From Bilabrum cf. latius (lineage: Eukaryota; Bigyra: Bicosoecida; Bigyra; Bicosoecida): DNA of 64,000 bases. Below the pieces are notes generated by a model. That model made no database searches and was not told the DNA's origin. It saw only the letters and a program-made list of their open reading frames with translations. The position numbers and the translations under genes are program-made. Position 1 is the first letter of the stretch. Each line of letters starts with the position of its first letter. Shown here piece by piece: positions 1 to 10,133 of the stretch. The DNA is taken from positions 682,001 to 746,000 of the forward strand of contig OZ237743.1 of the NCBI GenBank assembly GCA_965178125.1, written 5' to 3'.

Positions 1-1
1 T

Positions 2-277
2 AAAATTATTGAGAATCTACCGCCTACACACGATGTCTATATCCAGACAGAAATTGATGGAGTTTTGACCGTAATTTTTACAAACAGTGATTAGGTAAAA
101 GAAATCACCAATCAATTAAAAAAAGACAGTAGAGAGAAGCTATTATATCTCAAATATTCAACCTATAAATGTATTATATAGACGAGGAATAAGTATAGAG
201 ATGATGACATTGTACTTCATTATTTGGCTGTTTGTCTATTAGAAAAGAAACCCATTCAATTATATAAGGCAAGATAA
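2..277 (+). CDS. Partial hypothetical viral protein (3' end only)
   Basis: An open frame runs in from the left edge and ends at TAA, giving 91 visible residues. Two TAG codons are read as Gln. The visible part is soluble, with a lysine-rich stretch followed by a C-terminal segment rich in Leu and Tyr ending in KARstop. I do not recognise the family. Its AT-rich codon use and in-frame TAG match the neighbouring viral genes, so it is probably the end of another element gene whose start lies outside the window. The alternative, a chance open frame, is less likely because two other stop codons are avoided over 92 codons in very AT-rich DNA. Confidence 0.5.
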
Positions 278-330
278 TCATTTTATTATTTATTTATACA
301 TATTAAATAAATATATGACCTGTGAATGAT

Positions 331-440
331 ACTTTCCAAAGTAGGTTCATACTTTTCGAAGTTGGTTCACACTTTTCAAAGTAGGTTCATACTTTCCGAA
401 GTTGGTTCATACTTTTCAAAGTAGGTTCATACTTTCCAAA
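331..440. repeat. Tandem 20-bp repeat, 5.5 copies
   Basis: A unit of the form ACTTTYCRAAGTDGGTTCAT is repeated head to tail every 20 bases, five full copies plus half a copy. Copies alternate between CAAAGTAGG and CGAAGTTGG versions, suggesting duplication of a 40-bp dimer. Each unit holds a small palindrome around TTCRAA. It lies in the non-coding gap between the partial left gene and the Cys-rich protein gene. It could be a replication, packaging or protein-binding array; nothing in the sequence decides this. Confidence 0.85.
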
Positions 441-542
441 GAACTATTTAACCGGTCTAATTAATTAATATTTTAATAATATTAATTATTATAATCACTT
501 ATATCTATAGTGTCTATTTTTAAGCCCCTAATTTATAATATA

Positions 543-567
543 ACGCGTTTAAAATGACTTAAAGATT
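543..567 (+). promoter_or_regulatory. Left-half promoter-like motif
   Basis: CGCGTTTAAAATGACTTAAAG followed by a TATA-rich stretch lies about 30 bases before the ATG at 593. The same 25 bases occur, inverted, before the minus-strand gene starting at 2012, and variants precede the genes starting at 2530, 5851 and 8687. Its constant position before start codons supports a promoter role. Confidence 0.65.
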
Positions 568-592
568 ATATTATATAGATATTATATAGAGA

Positions 593-1144
593 ATGTGTAA
601 AAAGTGTATTGAACAAATATAGGAACATACCGGTAATATAAAGTGGATGGACATTTAGAAGAAATTAATTCATATTGGCTCAACCGTTATTCAAGGTGAT
701 AAATTGGGTAATTGTATTTGTGGGCACGAGATACGAACCGAGCACGAAATAGAGCATACCCCTAGTGGATATGTTTTTAAAGTGGGTTCTAGTTGTATAA
801 AGTAGATGATAAAGGATAAAGAAAATCAAATTCGTAAAAAATGTTTATATTAGTGGTGTGGAATATGTAAAAAAGATGTCGCAAGAGACCGATATAATAA
901 GCACTGTGAAGGAATAAGACATATTGAGTTAGAAAAGAAATAGAAAAAGTTAGAGGAAAAAAAGAGGAATGAAAAAAGATGTGATGTGTGTCTTTGTAAA
1001 ATGCTTAGAGGTGATTGGAGGACAACCTGTAAGTCTTGTTATACGATTACAAAATATGGAAAAAAGGCGTGTAAAAAATGCGGAGTGTCTAGAATTAAAG
1101 ATATGAAATATTCAATTTGTTATAAATGTCATATTGGTAAATAA
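593..1144 (+). CDS. Cysteine-rich zinc-binding-type protein, 183 aa
   Basis: ATG to TAA with several in-frame TAG (Gln) codons. An N-terminal CKKC is followed around residues 40-70 by a C-x-C-G...VGSSCI block, the shape of a small zinc-binding module common in proteins of giant viruses and their satellites. A lysine/glutamate-rich, probably helical linker follows, then a C-terminal half with at least four further C-x2-C pairs (CDVC, CKSC, CKKC, CYKC), consistent with zinc ribbons. No catalytic motif is visible. It may be a nucleic-acid-binding or transcription-related protein, but that is inference. The promoter-like motif at 543 supports this start. I am sure it is a gene and unsure of its role. 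Confidence 0.7.
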
Positions 1145-1212
1145 TAATTAGATATTAATGATAAAATTAATATTTAACATATTGATGATGGGAGTTAGAA
1201 GGGGCTATATTA

Positions 1213-1360
1213 CAACCTTCTAAAGTGATGGAACTTTTGGGCTAGAAATACGATATCAATCAAATCATCTTCATAAAACTAATCCATCCACGTTTTGCTA
1301 AATAATACATATACTAATACGCAATTTGTGGATATAGCCATCGTATGGATTTTATTATAG
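1213..1360 (+). repeat. Dispersed repeat copy A (left half)
   Basis: Non-coding repeat containing CTAAAGTGATGGAACTTTT and then a core of 50 bases (1286-1335) that is identical in copy C (11743-11792) and nearly so in copy B (about 8919-8967). The core begins ATCCACGTTTTGC and ends GCAATTTGTGGAT, so its ends are imperfect inverted repeats around an AT-rich loop. All three copies have the same orientation. Copy A lies between the convergent genes ending at 1144 and 1467. Confidence 0.85.
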
Positions 1361-1466
1361 AGATAACCATATATATTTTAATATTCTAGCCCTTTTATTA
1401 GATGGTCAAGGTGTTCAACTATTAATAAAGATATCATATTTAATATTAGTATAAATATTAAATTAT

Positions 1467-2012
1467 TTAGAAATCTTTTAATGCTTCTTGAAGTTGCTCT
1501 CTAAAGGCTTCTTCATCATCATCTTCATCATCTGGTTTCTCAACATTTCTATTATTATCACGTTTTTGTTTCTTCTTGTTCCTCTTCTTAGTCTTTTTCT
1601 TGGGTCTTATTGGTTCTTCTTCTTCTTCTGGTTCCTCTACTTCATCGGGTATAAATTGACCGTATGACAAATTAATATATTTGATGGGTTTGTCCTTCTT
1701 TTTAATTGTCATTATGGGGTCTTTACTCTCAAAATCTCCTGTATAATAAATCGGGGGCTCACTGGAAAACATATAAATGTATGGAACAAATGGATTTTTG
1801 GCGCTGTCGGTCTTCATATCAGGGGTTAGATACAAACCATTCAATTCGTCTTCATCCACCAGTTCAAATTTATCTTCTACGGTATTATTAAAAAATATCC
1901 CTTTAAAAGTTTTAAAGAAGAATTGATTAATATATTTCTTGGCTTTCTTTATGGCTCCCTCTTCTAAAAGTTCCATTAATTCGCTTGGTTCATAACTCTA
2001 AAATTTTGACAT
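1467..2012 (-). CDS. Charged-tail protein, 181 aa, unknown function
   Basis: The start at 2012 is twelve codons upstream of the next Met and is reached through one TAG read as Gln; the promoter-like motif at 2040-2064 lies just before it. Residues 1-110 look like a folded domain. The C-terminal third is low complexity: an acidic run of Glu, a block of Lys/Arg (KKKTKKRNKKKQKR), then an acidic DDEDDDEE stretch and a short final helix. This acidic-basic-acidic tail suggests nucleic-acid or histone contact, but no family is recognised. It is divergent from the gene starting at 2107, with the promoter motif in the gap. Confidence 0.65.
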
Positions 2013-2039
2013 TCTATATATATTATAATAAAATAAAAT

Positions 2040-2064
2040 CTTTAAGTCATTTTAAACGCGTCTA
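2040..2064 (-). promoter_or_regulatory. Left-half promoter-like motif, second copy
   Basis: On the minus strand this reads ACGCGTTTAAAATGACTTAA and on into AGATT, identical over 25 bases to the copy at 543-567. It lies about 30 bases upstream of the minus-strand start at 2012. A weaker version, GGCTTAAAAATAAA, points the other way toward the plus-strand start at 2107. Confidence 0.65.
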
Positions 2065-2106
2065 TTTGGCTTAAAAATAAAATATCTATAGGTTATATAT
2101 ATAAAA

Positions 2107-2451
2107 ATGGTTAAATTAAGTGATATTCAAATCGTTAGAACTCAACTTGTTAAAAACAATAAGCCCGTATATAATTTTGTGTTCCCTCTTCGTGAAAATG
2201 ATAATGGATATAATGATTTAGAAATGAAGACTTTATTAAAAAAATATATCTAGAGGTTATTAAAACAAAAGCCCCATTTAAAGAATTATGATGCGTATGT
2301 TAGCTCTCTCTACCCCATAGGCTGGCGAACTGGTTCACCATTTAAATTAAAGGATGATGTAATGTTATTCAGTCCTTCTTCTCGTTATACCTTCTTAAGC
2401 GATGAGCAAGTGAAGAGATTTATATTAATCCTCACTGCTCCGAAACAATAA
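2107..2451 (+). CDS. Hypothetical viral protein, 114 aa
   Basis: ATG to TAA with one in-frame TAG. The protein is basic with an aromatic-rich centre (residues about 60-85 contain YVSSLYPIGWRTG) and a C-terminal helix. No motif allows a functional call. It sits between a divergent promoter region and the polymerase gene, and its length and codon use match its neighbours. It is interrupted only by TAG, so annotation under the standard code would miss it. Confidence 0.6.
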
Positions 2452-2481
2452 TTACATTTTATAATTTAAACTTTATAATAT

Positions 2482-2501
2482 GTGTTTAAAATGGCTTAAA
2501 A
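2482..2501 (+). promoter_or_regulatory. Left-half promoter-like motif before the polymerase gene
   Basis: TGTTTAAAATGGCTTAAAAA, a one-to-two base variant of the motif at 543, stands about 30 bases before the polymerase ATG. Confidence 0.55.
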
Positions 2502-2529
2502 ATATATTAAATATAATATACTATAGGAA

Positions 2530-4029
2530 ATGATAAATTACGAAAATGTGTTAAATCAATTAAATATATGCTTTGGTAAAAAGTATGATAACCCCATTCA
2601 ATCCGTGAAGTATCTAGAAAAGGTATTTAACGGTAAGCCCATAACTACAAAGAACCTTTATAAACTTGTTTCAGGTCTAAAAATGGATATAGAGATTAGA
2701 GAGAAAGACGATATAAAGGTCTATTATCTAAGTAGGAAAAAAGAGAGTTTTAAAAGGGTTTGTTTAGAATATAAAGATGGTTCATTTAAAGCCGTCTAGA
2801 GGATGAAACCTTTATTTGTGCGGTGCCATAAATCTATGGTTGTTAAATTAACCGATAAAGCCGAAATAATTGAAAAAGATAAATATAGAGTTGAGAGCCT
2901 GACCGATTATCATTCAAAGAAATATTATCTTCATTACACCATTCACGAATGCCCAGAGGATGAAGATATCAAAGAATGGAGCTTAAGGCTGAGTATAGCA
3001 AGTGATGAATTACACGACGAGAACCCATCATTAGATGTAATGAAATATGGAATCAGACAAACAGCCCTTCATTTCTTTACAATGTTTAATATGATGATAG
3101 ATAGCCCACCAGATATAACCCCAGAGGAAGCGGTATTTATTGAAGGTTCAACGCGTGGCGGGATTCAATATCACAAGAAGGGACAATATGAGGAGTTTAT
3201 CACCTACGATATAAATAGTCATTACCCCGCCATTATGTCATCTAATTCACTACTACCATATGGAAATCCTATTTATAAAACAATTGATAATAAATATATA
3301 AATAATAAAAACGAAATAGGGATTTATAAATGTAAGGTAAGCCGTGGAAAATGCGACCCGAATATCTTTCAAATGATGAAGGTATTTGAAAATGAATTTA
3401 CTTATTATGTCTTTACAGATATGAATATGTTTGTTAAATATGGTTGTGAGATAGAGATGTCAAGCGACGAATTTAATTTTATGACCTATGATAAATATAT
3501 CAAAAGTGAAACACTTTTTAAATCCTATGTCTCAATGTTCTACAAATTAAAAAGCAAATCATATCTAGCAAAAGAAATATTAAATTCATTATGGGGTAAA
3601 TTATGTAGTTCCTCTAAAAAGACAATTACATCAAAAGACGATAAAAAAATAAATATAGATAAATTTGATATTGACCGTGTAGAAATGGATAATGACGGAG
3701 AATTTATTTATCATTTGAAACATAAAGTACCCTTTAAATATAGCTGGGGAAAATTGAAACCTTTTATTCTGGCATATGGAAGACAACGATTGATGAAGAA
3801 AGTGAATAAGAACAACGCTAAACATATTATACGAATTCACACCGACAGTATCACATTTAACAAAAGATTAAATTTTAAAGTAGGTAAAGAATTAGGTGAA
3901 TATAAAAAAGAATAGATTAATGAAGAAGGATAGAAATTAATTATCCACGGATAGAATGATTTAATGGTCGTAAATGAAAAAGAAGAAATTATATCAAGGA
4001 AAGGAAAAAAAGGCGGTTTAATGCTTTGA
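2530..4029 (+). CDS. polB: Protein-primed family B DNA polymerase, 499 aa
   Basis: This would replicate the element DNA from a terminal protein primer. The three palm motifs are in order: TYDINSHYPAIM near residue 226 (motif A, D-x2-S-x-YP), KEILNSLWGKL near 350 (motif B) and IHTDS near 438 (motif C, with His for the first Asp and the catalytic Asp kept). Four in-frame TAG codons are read as Gln; the stop is TGA. The first 200 residues show no clear exonuclease ExoI D-x-E, and the protein is shorter than polinton polymerases (often over 1,000 residues), so the proofreading domain seems lost or unrecognisable. It lies upstream of the DUF5872 gene and opposite the primase-helicase gene. The polymerase assignment is firm. 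Protein priming rests on motif style. Confidence 0.85.
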
Positions 4030-4056
4030 ATTAAATATTTATTAATTATATAATAT

Positions 4057-4215
4057 ATGATTAATATTATTAGTAATATCTTTGTTTAGTATGCTATTAA
4101 GAAGGCATTAAAGAAGGTAAAAAATAAATTAATGAAGAATCCAAATAATAAAAGACTCTATGAAGAATATAGAAAGAAAACGGCTCACGCAATTAAAAAA
4201 TTATCATTTTATTAA
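4057..4215 (+). CDS. Small basic protein, 52 aa
   Basis: ATG to TAA with one TAG read as Gln. It is strongly basic, with a hydrophobic N-terminus (MINIISNIFV) followed by Lys-rich helices. It starts 28 bases after the polymerase stop and ends nine bases before the next gene, as in a transcription unit. It could be a DNA-binding or membrane-associated peptide. Family not recognised. Confidence 0.45.
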
Positions 4216-4223
4216 TTATATAG

Positions 4224-4931
4224 ATGAATGATAATATACCTAATTATGTTAATAGTCCTAAATTATGGCGTCAGGCAGTTGAGAAAGTAAATAGAACGTA
4301 TAAAAAGCCTTCAGCTTATCGTTCATTAGCATATTTTGCTCGTTATAAAAAACTAGGGGGGACATATGATAAAATTAAATTAAATGAAGCATAGAAAAAT
4401 TTAAGAAGGTGGAAATTAGAGGATTGGAAGAATTAGAAGGGAGAAAAGGGATATTAGGAAAAAGGAGATATATATAGACCCACTAAAAGAATAAATAAAG
4501 AGACCCCTTTAACCTTTGGAGAATTAGACACGGAAGAAATAGAGGAAGCAATGAAGGAAAAATTTAATAACGGACACGTGAAATCATTTAGACCTAAACC
4601 AGTTTTTAATTTATATAAATCAACTAAATCAAATAAAAAATATATGATTAAAGTAGTTCAAGGTAATAATATTCTGTTTACTGTTCATTTTGGTGGAATT
4701 AAGAATGATGGTACCCCTTATATGGACTTTATACAATATTATAATAAAGATGGAGAGAAGGAAGCAAACCGTAAAAAGAAAAATTATATTAAAAGACATT
4801 CAATAAATGAAGACTTTAAAGACTATAAATCCCCCGCTTTTTGGTCTAGGTTTGTATTATGGAATGAACCAACATTAAAAGATAGCTTTATGGACGCCGT
4901 AGATAGAGCTAAAAAATTAATGAAAGTTTAA
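4224..4931 (+). CDS. DUF5872-like / DUF5754-like protein, 235 aa
   Basis: The N-terminal half (about residues 10-90) has the pattern of DUF5872 proteins of large DNA viruses: Ser/Ala-rich helix, YKK.GG.Y, then a Q..L..W..EDW block and an YRPTKRI segment. The C-terminal half (about 110-235) has the pattern of DUF5754: an F.VHFGG...GTPYMDF strand pair, a lysine-rich turn, KRHSINEDF and FWSRFVLWN. Both families are known from giant viruses and their relatives and have no established function. Three TAG codons lie in the N-terminal half, so a standard-code annotation would keep only the C-terminal piece. The family names are from memory and unchecked. Confidence 0.65.
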
Positions 4932-4984
4932 TATTATAGGTTTGATATAAGTTTTAGTTTTTCTCTTATTTATATATACAAAAA

Positions 4985-5506
4985 ATGAGCTTAGCAAGAT
5001 TATCGCAACCTAATGATATATCTATTCAATGTAAGAATGTCGCAACTGGTAGATTAGATAGTAGTGGTCTATATGTAAATGCTGTTGTGAATAGTAGTGA
5101 TGTAGTTGTTAGCAACGCAGGATTACATCTTGACAGTAAGGGTATTTCTTACATCACTTCGGGTCAAGCTTTACGATTCGGTGCCAATACCGCATCTGCT
5201 GGTTTAGTTATGAGTTTTGATGAAGACGGTCACGAATGTGATTTAACCGTAAAAGGTGAAGTAGTAGCAAATAACACCGTAGCGCATAAAGGAAGGGTAA
5301 ATTGGAGTGGTGGAGGTGCTACTGAATTTGCTAGTGTTCCGGGTATGACTTCTAGTGATTTGGTTTTTATTACTACAATCACCCCCGCCAGTGAGCCGGT
5401 TGAATTTTCCCACGTAGTAGCAGGAACCGATGGATTTACGATTCATTTAACGGGTGGTAATTCCTCTAATGATTGGTCGGCTAATTGGATGGTTATTAAA
5501 GGTTGA
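4985..5506 (+). CDS. Fibre/virion-surface-like protein (left copy), 173 aa
   Basis: The protein is Ser/Gly/Asn/Val-rich and predicted to be mostly beta, with no Cys-rich or catalytic motif, resembling short tail-fibre-like or surface proteins. It is homologous to the protein at 23740-24270: both have L(R/H)FG.N..SAG near the middle, a W(S/T)GG turn, and a closing VVAGTD.FT.HL.G block. The stop is TGA. A 50-base AT-rich leader precedes it. A structural role is inferred from composition and from the homologue lying among virion genes in the right half. Confidence 0.6.
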   Translation: MSLARLSQPNDISIQCKNVATGRLDSSGLYVNAVVNSSDVVVSNAGLHLDSKGISYITSGQALRFGANTASAGLVMSFDEDGHECDLTVKGEVVANNTVAHKGRVNWSGGGATEFASVPGMTSSDLVFITTITPASEPVEFSHVVAGTDGFTIHLTGGNSSNDWSANWMVIKG

Positions 5507-5548
5507 AAAATCTTTTTATTTATAAAAAAAATAAATAAATAGATAAAT

Positions 5549-5851
5549 TTAAATTGATATCTCCGGTGGTTTAATCCCGCTATTAAGCAGGGTTTGATTA
5601 AGTTTCTTGATATATTCCTCTAGTATATCCTTTTTTGGTTCTTTGAGATTTTTTTGGTGTTTCTTCGTTCGTTCGTGTCTCGTTCTGTCCTTCCTTCTAT
5701 AATAACAATCACACACATCGCATTTAACTTTTTCATTTCCTCTAGCTAAATATTTTTTATTCCATTTGTCTTTGTTTGTTTTGTAATATTCCTACATATA
5801 ATTAATTTTTGGTTGTTCCTATGTATTGCTTGAACTCTAAATATCGCTCAT
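5549..5851 (-). CDS. C2H2 zinc-finger protein, 100 aa
   Basis: ATG to TAA, with several TAG codons in the first 20 residues. Around residues 48-72 it reads VKCDVCDCYYRRKDRTRH followed by ERTKKH, a single C-x2-C...H-x5-H finger of the type seen in many large-DNA-virus proteins. The tail is basic then helical. It is probably a nucleic-acid-binding regulator. It starts 58 bases before the end of the primase-helicase gene on the same strand, with a promoter-like motif in the gap. Confidence 0.65.
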
Positions 5852-5876
5852 CACTATATATTATATAAATATATAA

Positions 5877-5898
5877 TGTTTAAGTTATTTTAAACACA
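5877..5898 (-). promoter_or_regulatory. Left-half promoter-like motif before the zinc-finger gene
   Basis: On the minus strand TGTGTTTAAAATAACTTAAA lies about 28 bases upstream of the start at 5851. It matches the 543 motif at most positions. Confidence 0.5.
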
Positions 5899-5909
5899 TA
5901 AAAAAGGTA

Positions 5910-8687
5910 TTAAATATTCTAATCTAATCGTTCGTTGGATTCCTTGTATACGTCCTTCATTTCGGGATACTAATATTTATAAACTTCATCAAATAATTCT
6001 TTCTCCTTGGTGAATTTAATTCTTAATTCTCTATCCTTTTTATCCTTTTTATTTCCCATACTCCAAGAGGTTTTAATATTTCCAAATAACTACTTATATA
6101 ATTTTACTATTGCCCCGTGTAATTCACTATCGGTTTCTATTGGCTTCTATAATCTCGCCCCGCTTACTTCTACATATCTTTTACCCATTTCTATATATTT
6201 AATGGATTTCTCATTTTTACGTGTATAACTTAAATCAAATTTATTCAATTTAAGCGTCTATAACATCTCCTACAATATGATTATTTTATTCTTTGTACTT
6301 TTTGCTTTCTCATCCTTAAAATCCTTTCTATCCTTTAATTCTGTCATTAGTTTATATTTATCTTTTCTCTTGAAATTAGCATAATTAAAATAATTCATTA
6401 ATTTGTAATTATCAATTAATAACATTTTAATATCCTCCGTTATGGCTGTCTCTGGTAGCCCTAAAATTTCAATTCTTCTTTTTATATGGTCGTTCTCTAC
6501 ATCAAATGAATCAATCTTTTCTTGTAGTATCTCCATTGTCGCCTCTTTCATCTGCTATTTATTCATTCGTTGTGGTAATTCCTTATCCACCTATACATCG
6601 GCACCCCTGTTTTTAAGAATAAGCTATAAATGAATATATTTATTTGTTTCGTATGTATCACATTTGAAATTATATAATTTCTTGAGTGGTAAATAAACCT
6701 TATATGATGCCTCTATCATTGCTTTATGGGCTATCTCTTCATCATCTTCTCCCTCAAAAATATCAATGTCAATATCATTCTCCTACATTATCCTTTTTTC
6801 GTATTTTTCTAATTTAGTATATAAATCTGTCTATGCGTTAATTTCCATATTTAAGGTCGTCTATACCTCCTTTAAATTCTCATATCTTGGATAAATGGAT
6901 TTTACATCTTCAAAATATATATTCATATATTCGGGATTTCTACATCTTGCCAGTTGCTACATCATCTACGGCGGTAGAATCGTTTTTCCTTTATATAATC
7001 CATACACTGGGCGCTCCATTACACTATCTAATCCGTAAATGACTTTAGGACTAAATATAATTTTATCATATTTATCTAAGCTCACATCCTCATCAGGTAA
7101 TAAATCACTAGTAATTAATTTAACGTCCTCTATACCATCTTTACATAACATTTTATAAAATGTATCTGCGTTCTTCTTGCTATCACACGCCAGTATAAAT
7201 TTATCTTCACTTTTTAATTTATCGTAAAATTTCTATTGGTCTTTTTCAAAATATACTTTTACGTCCTTAAAATGCTTATATTTATTCTTAATGAAGCTAA
7301 ATTCTACTCCAGCACATTTTAAAAATTTCATCGCTATCTGGGATATGTCAGCATCTACAGCAATAAACTATTTACACGTCCTTATCATTTTTAAAATAAT
7401 AAATAATACAAGAACCCTATTATTATTCATCGTGGTAGAACTTAATATATGCTCTATAATGCTATTGAATTCATCCAAAAATACGATGTATTTAGAAAAA
7501 TCATAATTCACAATTTGGGGGATACTTTCCGGCGTAATAATAAGAGACTATCCAAAATCAAAAGTTTTATTCTGGTAGAACTCACATTTAATATCTTCAT
7601 TTAAAAAGCTCTCGTATTGCTCTGTGCCTAAACATACACGGGATACAATGGATAAGAACGGCGTTTGAACCTGTTTAATGTATTTCTTAAATGCTGTTGT
7701 TTTACCTGTTCCTGTATCACTTTTTACCACATAATTATATTCATATTTAAAAAATCGTTCGGGCTTCTCTATATCATCTAATTTAGGTTTATTAATTTCT
7801 GTATACCCGTTAATATTCTCGTCATAAGGACGATAATAACACTTTGAAATATACTTATCTTTCACAAATGCCTTTAAACTTTTATCATTCTAAATTATTG
7901 AATTAACTAAATTAAAGGTTTTTAACTTATCAAAATAATGGATAGAGTTCCACACCTTGTTATTTTTGTGGTAGTCGTATTTATTGCCCTTCTTGCTCCA
8001 CTCCTACCACTCCTTCTTAAATCCTAAATATTTACTCGCTAGGGTTGCTTTATACCAATCACTATAATTATTTAAATATTTCTTATCTAGTCTATTTAAT
8101 ATAATTGACCAGTCTTTACCATTTAAAATGAATTTCATCATACAGTTATTCACATCTTGATTATCAATTTTTGATATCCTTTTACTCGCCCCTTTTACGT
8201 TGGATTTCTTAGAGGATTTAATAATATACTTTTCATAAAATTTATAAAGCTCCTTAGGACATTTTTTTATTTCTACATTATTAATAACTTCGTATTTTGA
8301 CCCATTTATGCCACTTGGTGGTGCCACTACATAAGCCCCATCATTCCTAATATCAACGTCAATATCTCTATTGGTGGTAGTTAATATATTCTAATCATAT
8401 TTAAAATATAGATGATACCCTCCACCCGCTGTTTTAACCGTGAATGTGTTGAACCGCTTCACAAAGTCATCTGAAAATTTCTTGATGAATAAATGCTCCT
8501 TCTTATCGCTCCATTTATATGAATCAATATCAAACACGGTTATATTATTAATTTCTCCGGTGATAATAGCCATATTCTGATTATTAAATCGTTTAGGCTC
8601 GGGTTTGGTGAGATATCGCCAGCTTTTAACATCAGGTATTTTTTGATTGTGCTTGATGGGGAAACTAACGAGGTTTTTATTATTCAT
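5910..8687 (-). CDS. Prim-pol / origin-binding-type SF2 helicase fusion, 925 aa
   Basis: This is the replicative primase-helicase. Residues about 1-150 form an archaeo-eukaryotic prim-pol domain: FPIKHNQKIP start, catalytic VFDIDS near residue 50 and GGGYHLYFKY near 90. A linker leads to a helicase with Walker A SDTGTGKTTAF near residue 325, the following SIVSRVCLG strand, Walker B VFLDEFNS near 405 and DAD shortly after, the layout of herpesvirus UL9/origin-binding-protein helicases. This fusion is known in mimivirus R8 and some virophage-like elements. The C-terminal 350 residues are coiled and charged. Over a dozen TAG codons are read through as Gln, so the standard code breaks it into many pieces. 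Confidence 0.8.
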
Positions 8688-8713
8688 TTTCTATATATAT
8701 TATTAGAAATATA

Positions 8714-8735
8714 TTTTTAAACTATTTTAAACGCC
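8714..8735 (-). promoter_or_regulatory. Left-half promoter-like motif before the primase-helicase
   Basis: On the minus strand GGCGTTTAAAATAGTTTAAA stands about 28 bases upstream of the start at 8687, again a variant of the 543 motif. Confidence 0.5.
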
Positions 8736-8844
8736 ATATTTAATTATAGAGGGCTTAAAGGGGCTATAATAATTAATGAAGGTAAAAGGTGATTTTTGCC
8801 ATTTAGCCCTAAAAAATAGATTGTGATATGAATGGTGTATTTTA

Positions 8845-8990
8845 ACACCTTCTAAAGTGATGGAACTATTTTTAAAAATTATCTAAAGGTCCCATACCAC
8901 CTTCACAAGAGGCCCTACATCCACGTTTTGCTAGAAATACTATATAATTATACGCAATTTGTGGATATAGCCATCGTATAGATTTTAATA
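8845..8990 (+). repeat. Dispersed repeat copy B (left half)
   Basis: Second copy of the dispersed repeat: ACCTTCTAAAGTGATGGAAC, then CACCTTCACAAGAGGCCC, then the ATCCACGTTTTGC...GCAATTTGTGGAT core with several changes inside the loop. With the motif at 8714 it fills the 363-base gap between the primase-helicase start and the end of the next minus-strand gene. Confidence 0.8.
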
Positions 8991-9050
8991 TAGCGGTTAT
9001 ATTAAAATATTTTATTAAATTCTAGCCCGTTTATTAAGTTGTAGGGGCTT

Positions 9051-9821
9051 TTAATTATAGATATCTTGTAGTTTTTCGTGTTCGGCCTTCACATAAAGGG
9101 TCAAATATACACGGCTATTCCAAAACTCAGGGCTGTTTATATCATCGCTATTATTAATATTAAAATTTCTTTTAATTTTACAAATCATAATTTGTAATTT
9201 ACGAGGGCTAAACTATTTCTTAAGAGCCTCTACATCGGGTAAATTAATTTCACCAAAAAATACATCATTTCCATTTACGGACACTTTATACCTATAATCC
9301 TGATTCTCTAATTTAATTAAATCACCTATTATTTTTTTCTCTTCCTCAGGTATCATTTCATCATCAGTTTCTGCTTCTATCTAGTCTTGTTCGGTACTAA
9401 CGCTGTTTATTTCACTTTCACTGTCAGGCTCCATACCGGTAAATTTTTCATCTATTGCGGTCTATCTAATTAATTCTGGCGGTTGTAAATCATCTACATC
9501 ATTATAAATTTTATTATTCTGTGGTTTATAGTCATTAAATTTATCTAGAATGTATGTTTGGTTAATTTCAAGCTGGTCGTTATTATCGTGTTGTATCTTC
9601 TGTTTCTCTTCTTTCTTGGGTTTTTTGACGGCTTTTTTCTCTTTAATATCACTAACTATATTTTTATTAATTAATTTAGACGTGGAAAACCTTCCACCTA
9701 AATCTACATACGTAGTAATGGTCTCTAAAATTTTTTGCGTACTATCTGTAATATGGTCTGTAGCCTTATAAATCTGCTTCATTAGGACGGGATTTTCAAT
9801 GACATAATTATTAAAGTTCAT
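9051..9821 (-). CDS. Hypothetical charged protein, 256 aa
   Basis: ATG to TAA with in-frame TAG codons. The N-terminal 60 residues are helical (TDHITDSTQKILETITT), followed by a lysine-rich segment with KKAVKKPKKEEKQK, a Gln/Asp/Asn-rich linker, an acidic stretch (MEPDSESEINS, DDEMIPEEEKK) and a C-terminal folded region of about 80 residues. No catalytic motif is seen. A virion core or DNA-binding role is possible but not shown. It is upstream of the primase-helicase on the same strand, separated by repeat copy B. Confidence 0.6.
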
Positions 9822-10133
9822 ATCTATAATACTAAGTTATAATTTTTGAGTTTTAAAAAAACGCTTAGAGGTGGGGGGGTTATGTGGGGGTTATCCCTAG
9901 CCTATAGGCTAGGGTTATGGGTCTGGCTTCAATTATTCAATCCAATTCTCCTTCCTTTGCGGTTCCATCCGTCAGTTTATACCCTCCTGCCCTACATTTT
10001 CATCACTTCCTCGTGCTGGAACTTCTCACTGCTACCACTGGAATCGGCTATCGTCTACCACCTTCTCATCTTCATCTTCGGAACCTGTGCTACGCCAAAA
10101 TTTATCTGGACCACACATAAAACACATAAAACA
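9822..10133. other. Composition switch, no convincing gene
   Basis: About 310 bases in which base composition changes from the AT-rich left half to near-balanced DNA. It holds a G-run, an inverted CCTAGCCTATAGGCTAGG at about 9896-9913 and a pyrimidine-rich stretch. The frame of the following gene is open upstream to 9846, but the added residues look like translated pyrimidine tract, so I do not include them. Confidence 0.5.

Noticed and set aside
331-440. CRISPR-like array
   Set aside because: The 20-bp units are directly adjacent with no spacers, and no cas-type gene is near. It is a simple tandem repeat.
9846-10133. N-terminal extension of the protein at 10134-10601
   Set aside because: The frame is open, but the extension reads as translated pyrimidine tract with Leu/Pro/Phe/Ser bias, unlike the acidic helical protein that follows.
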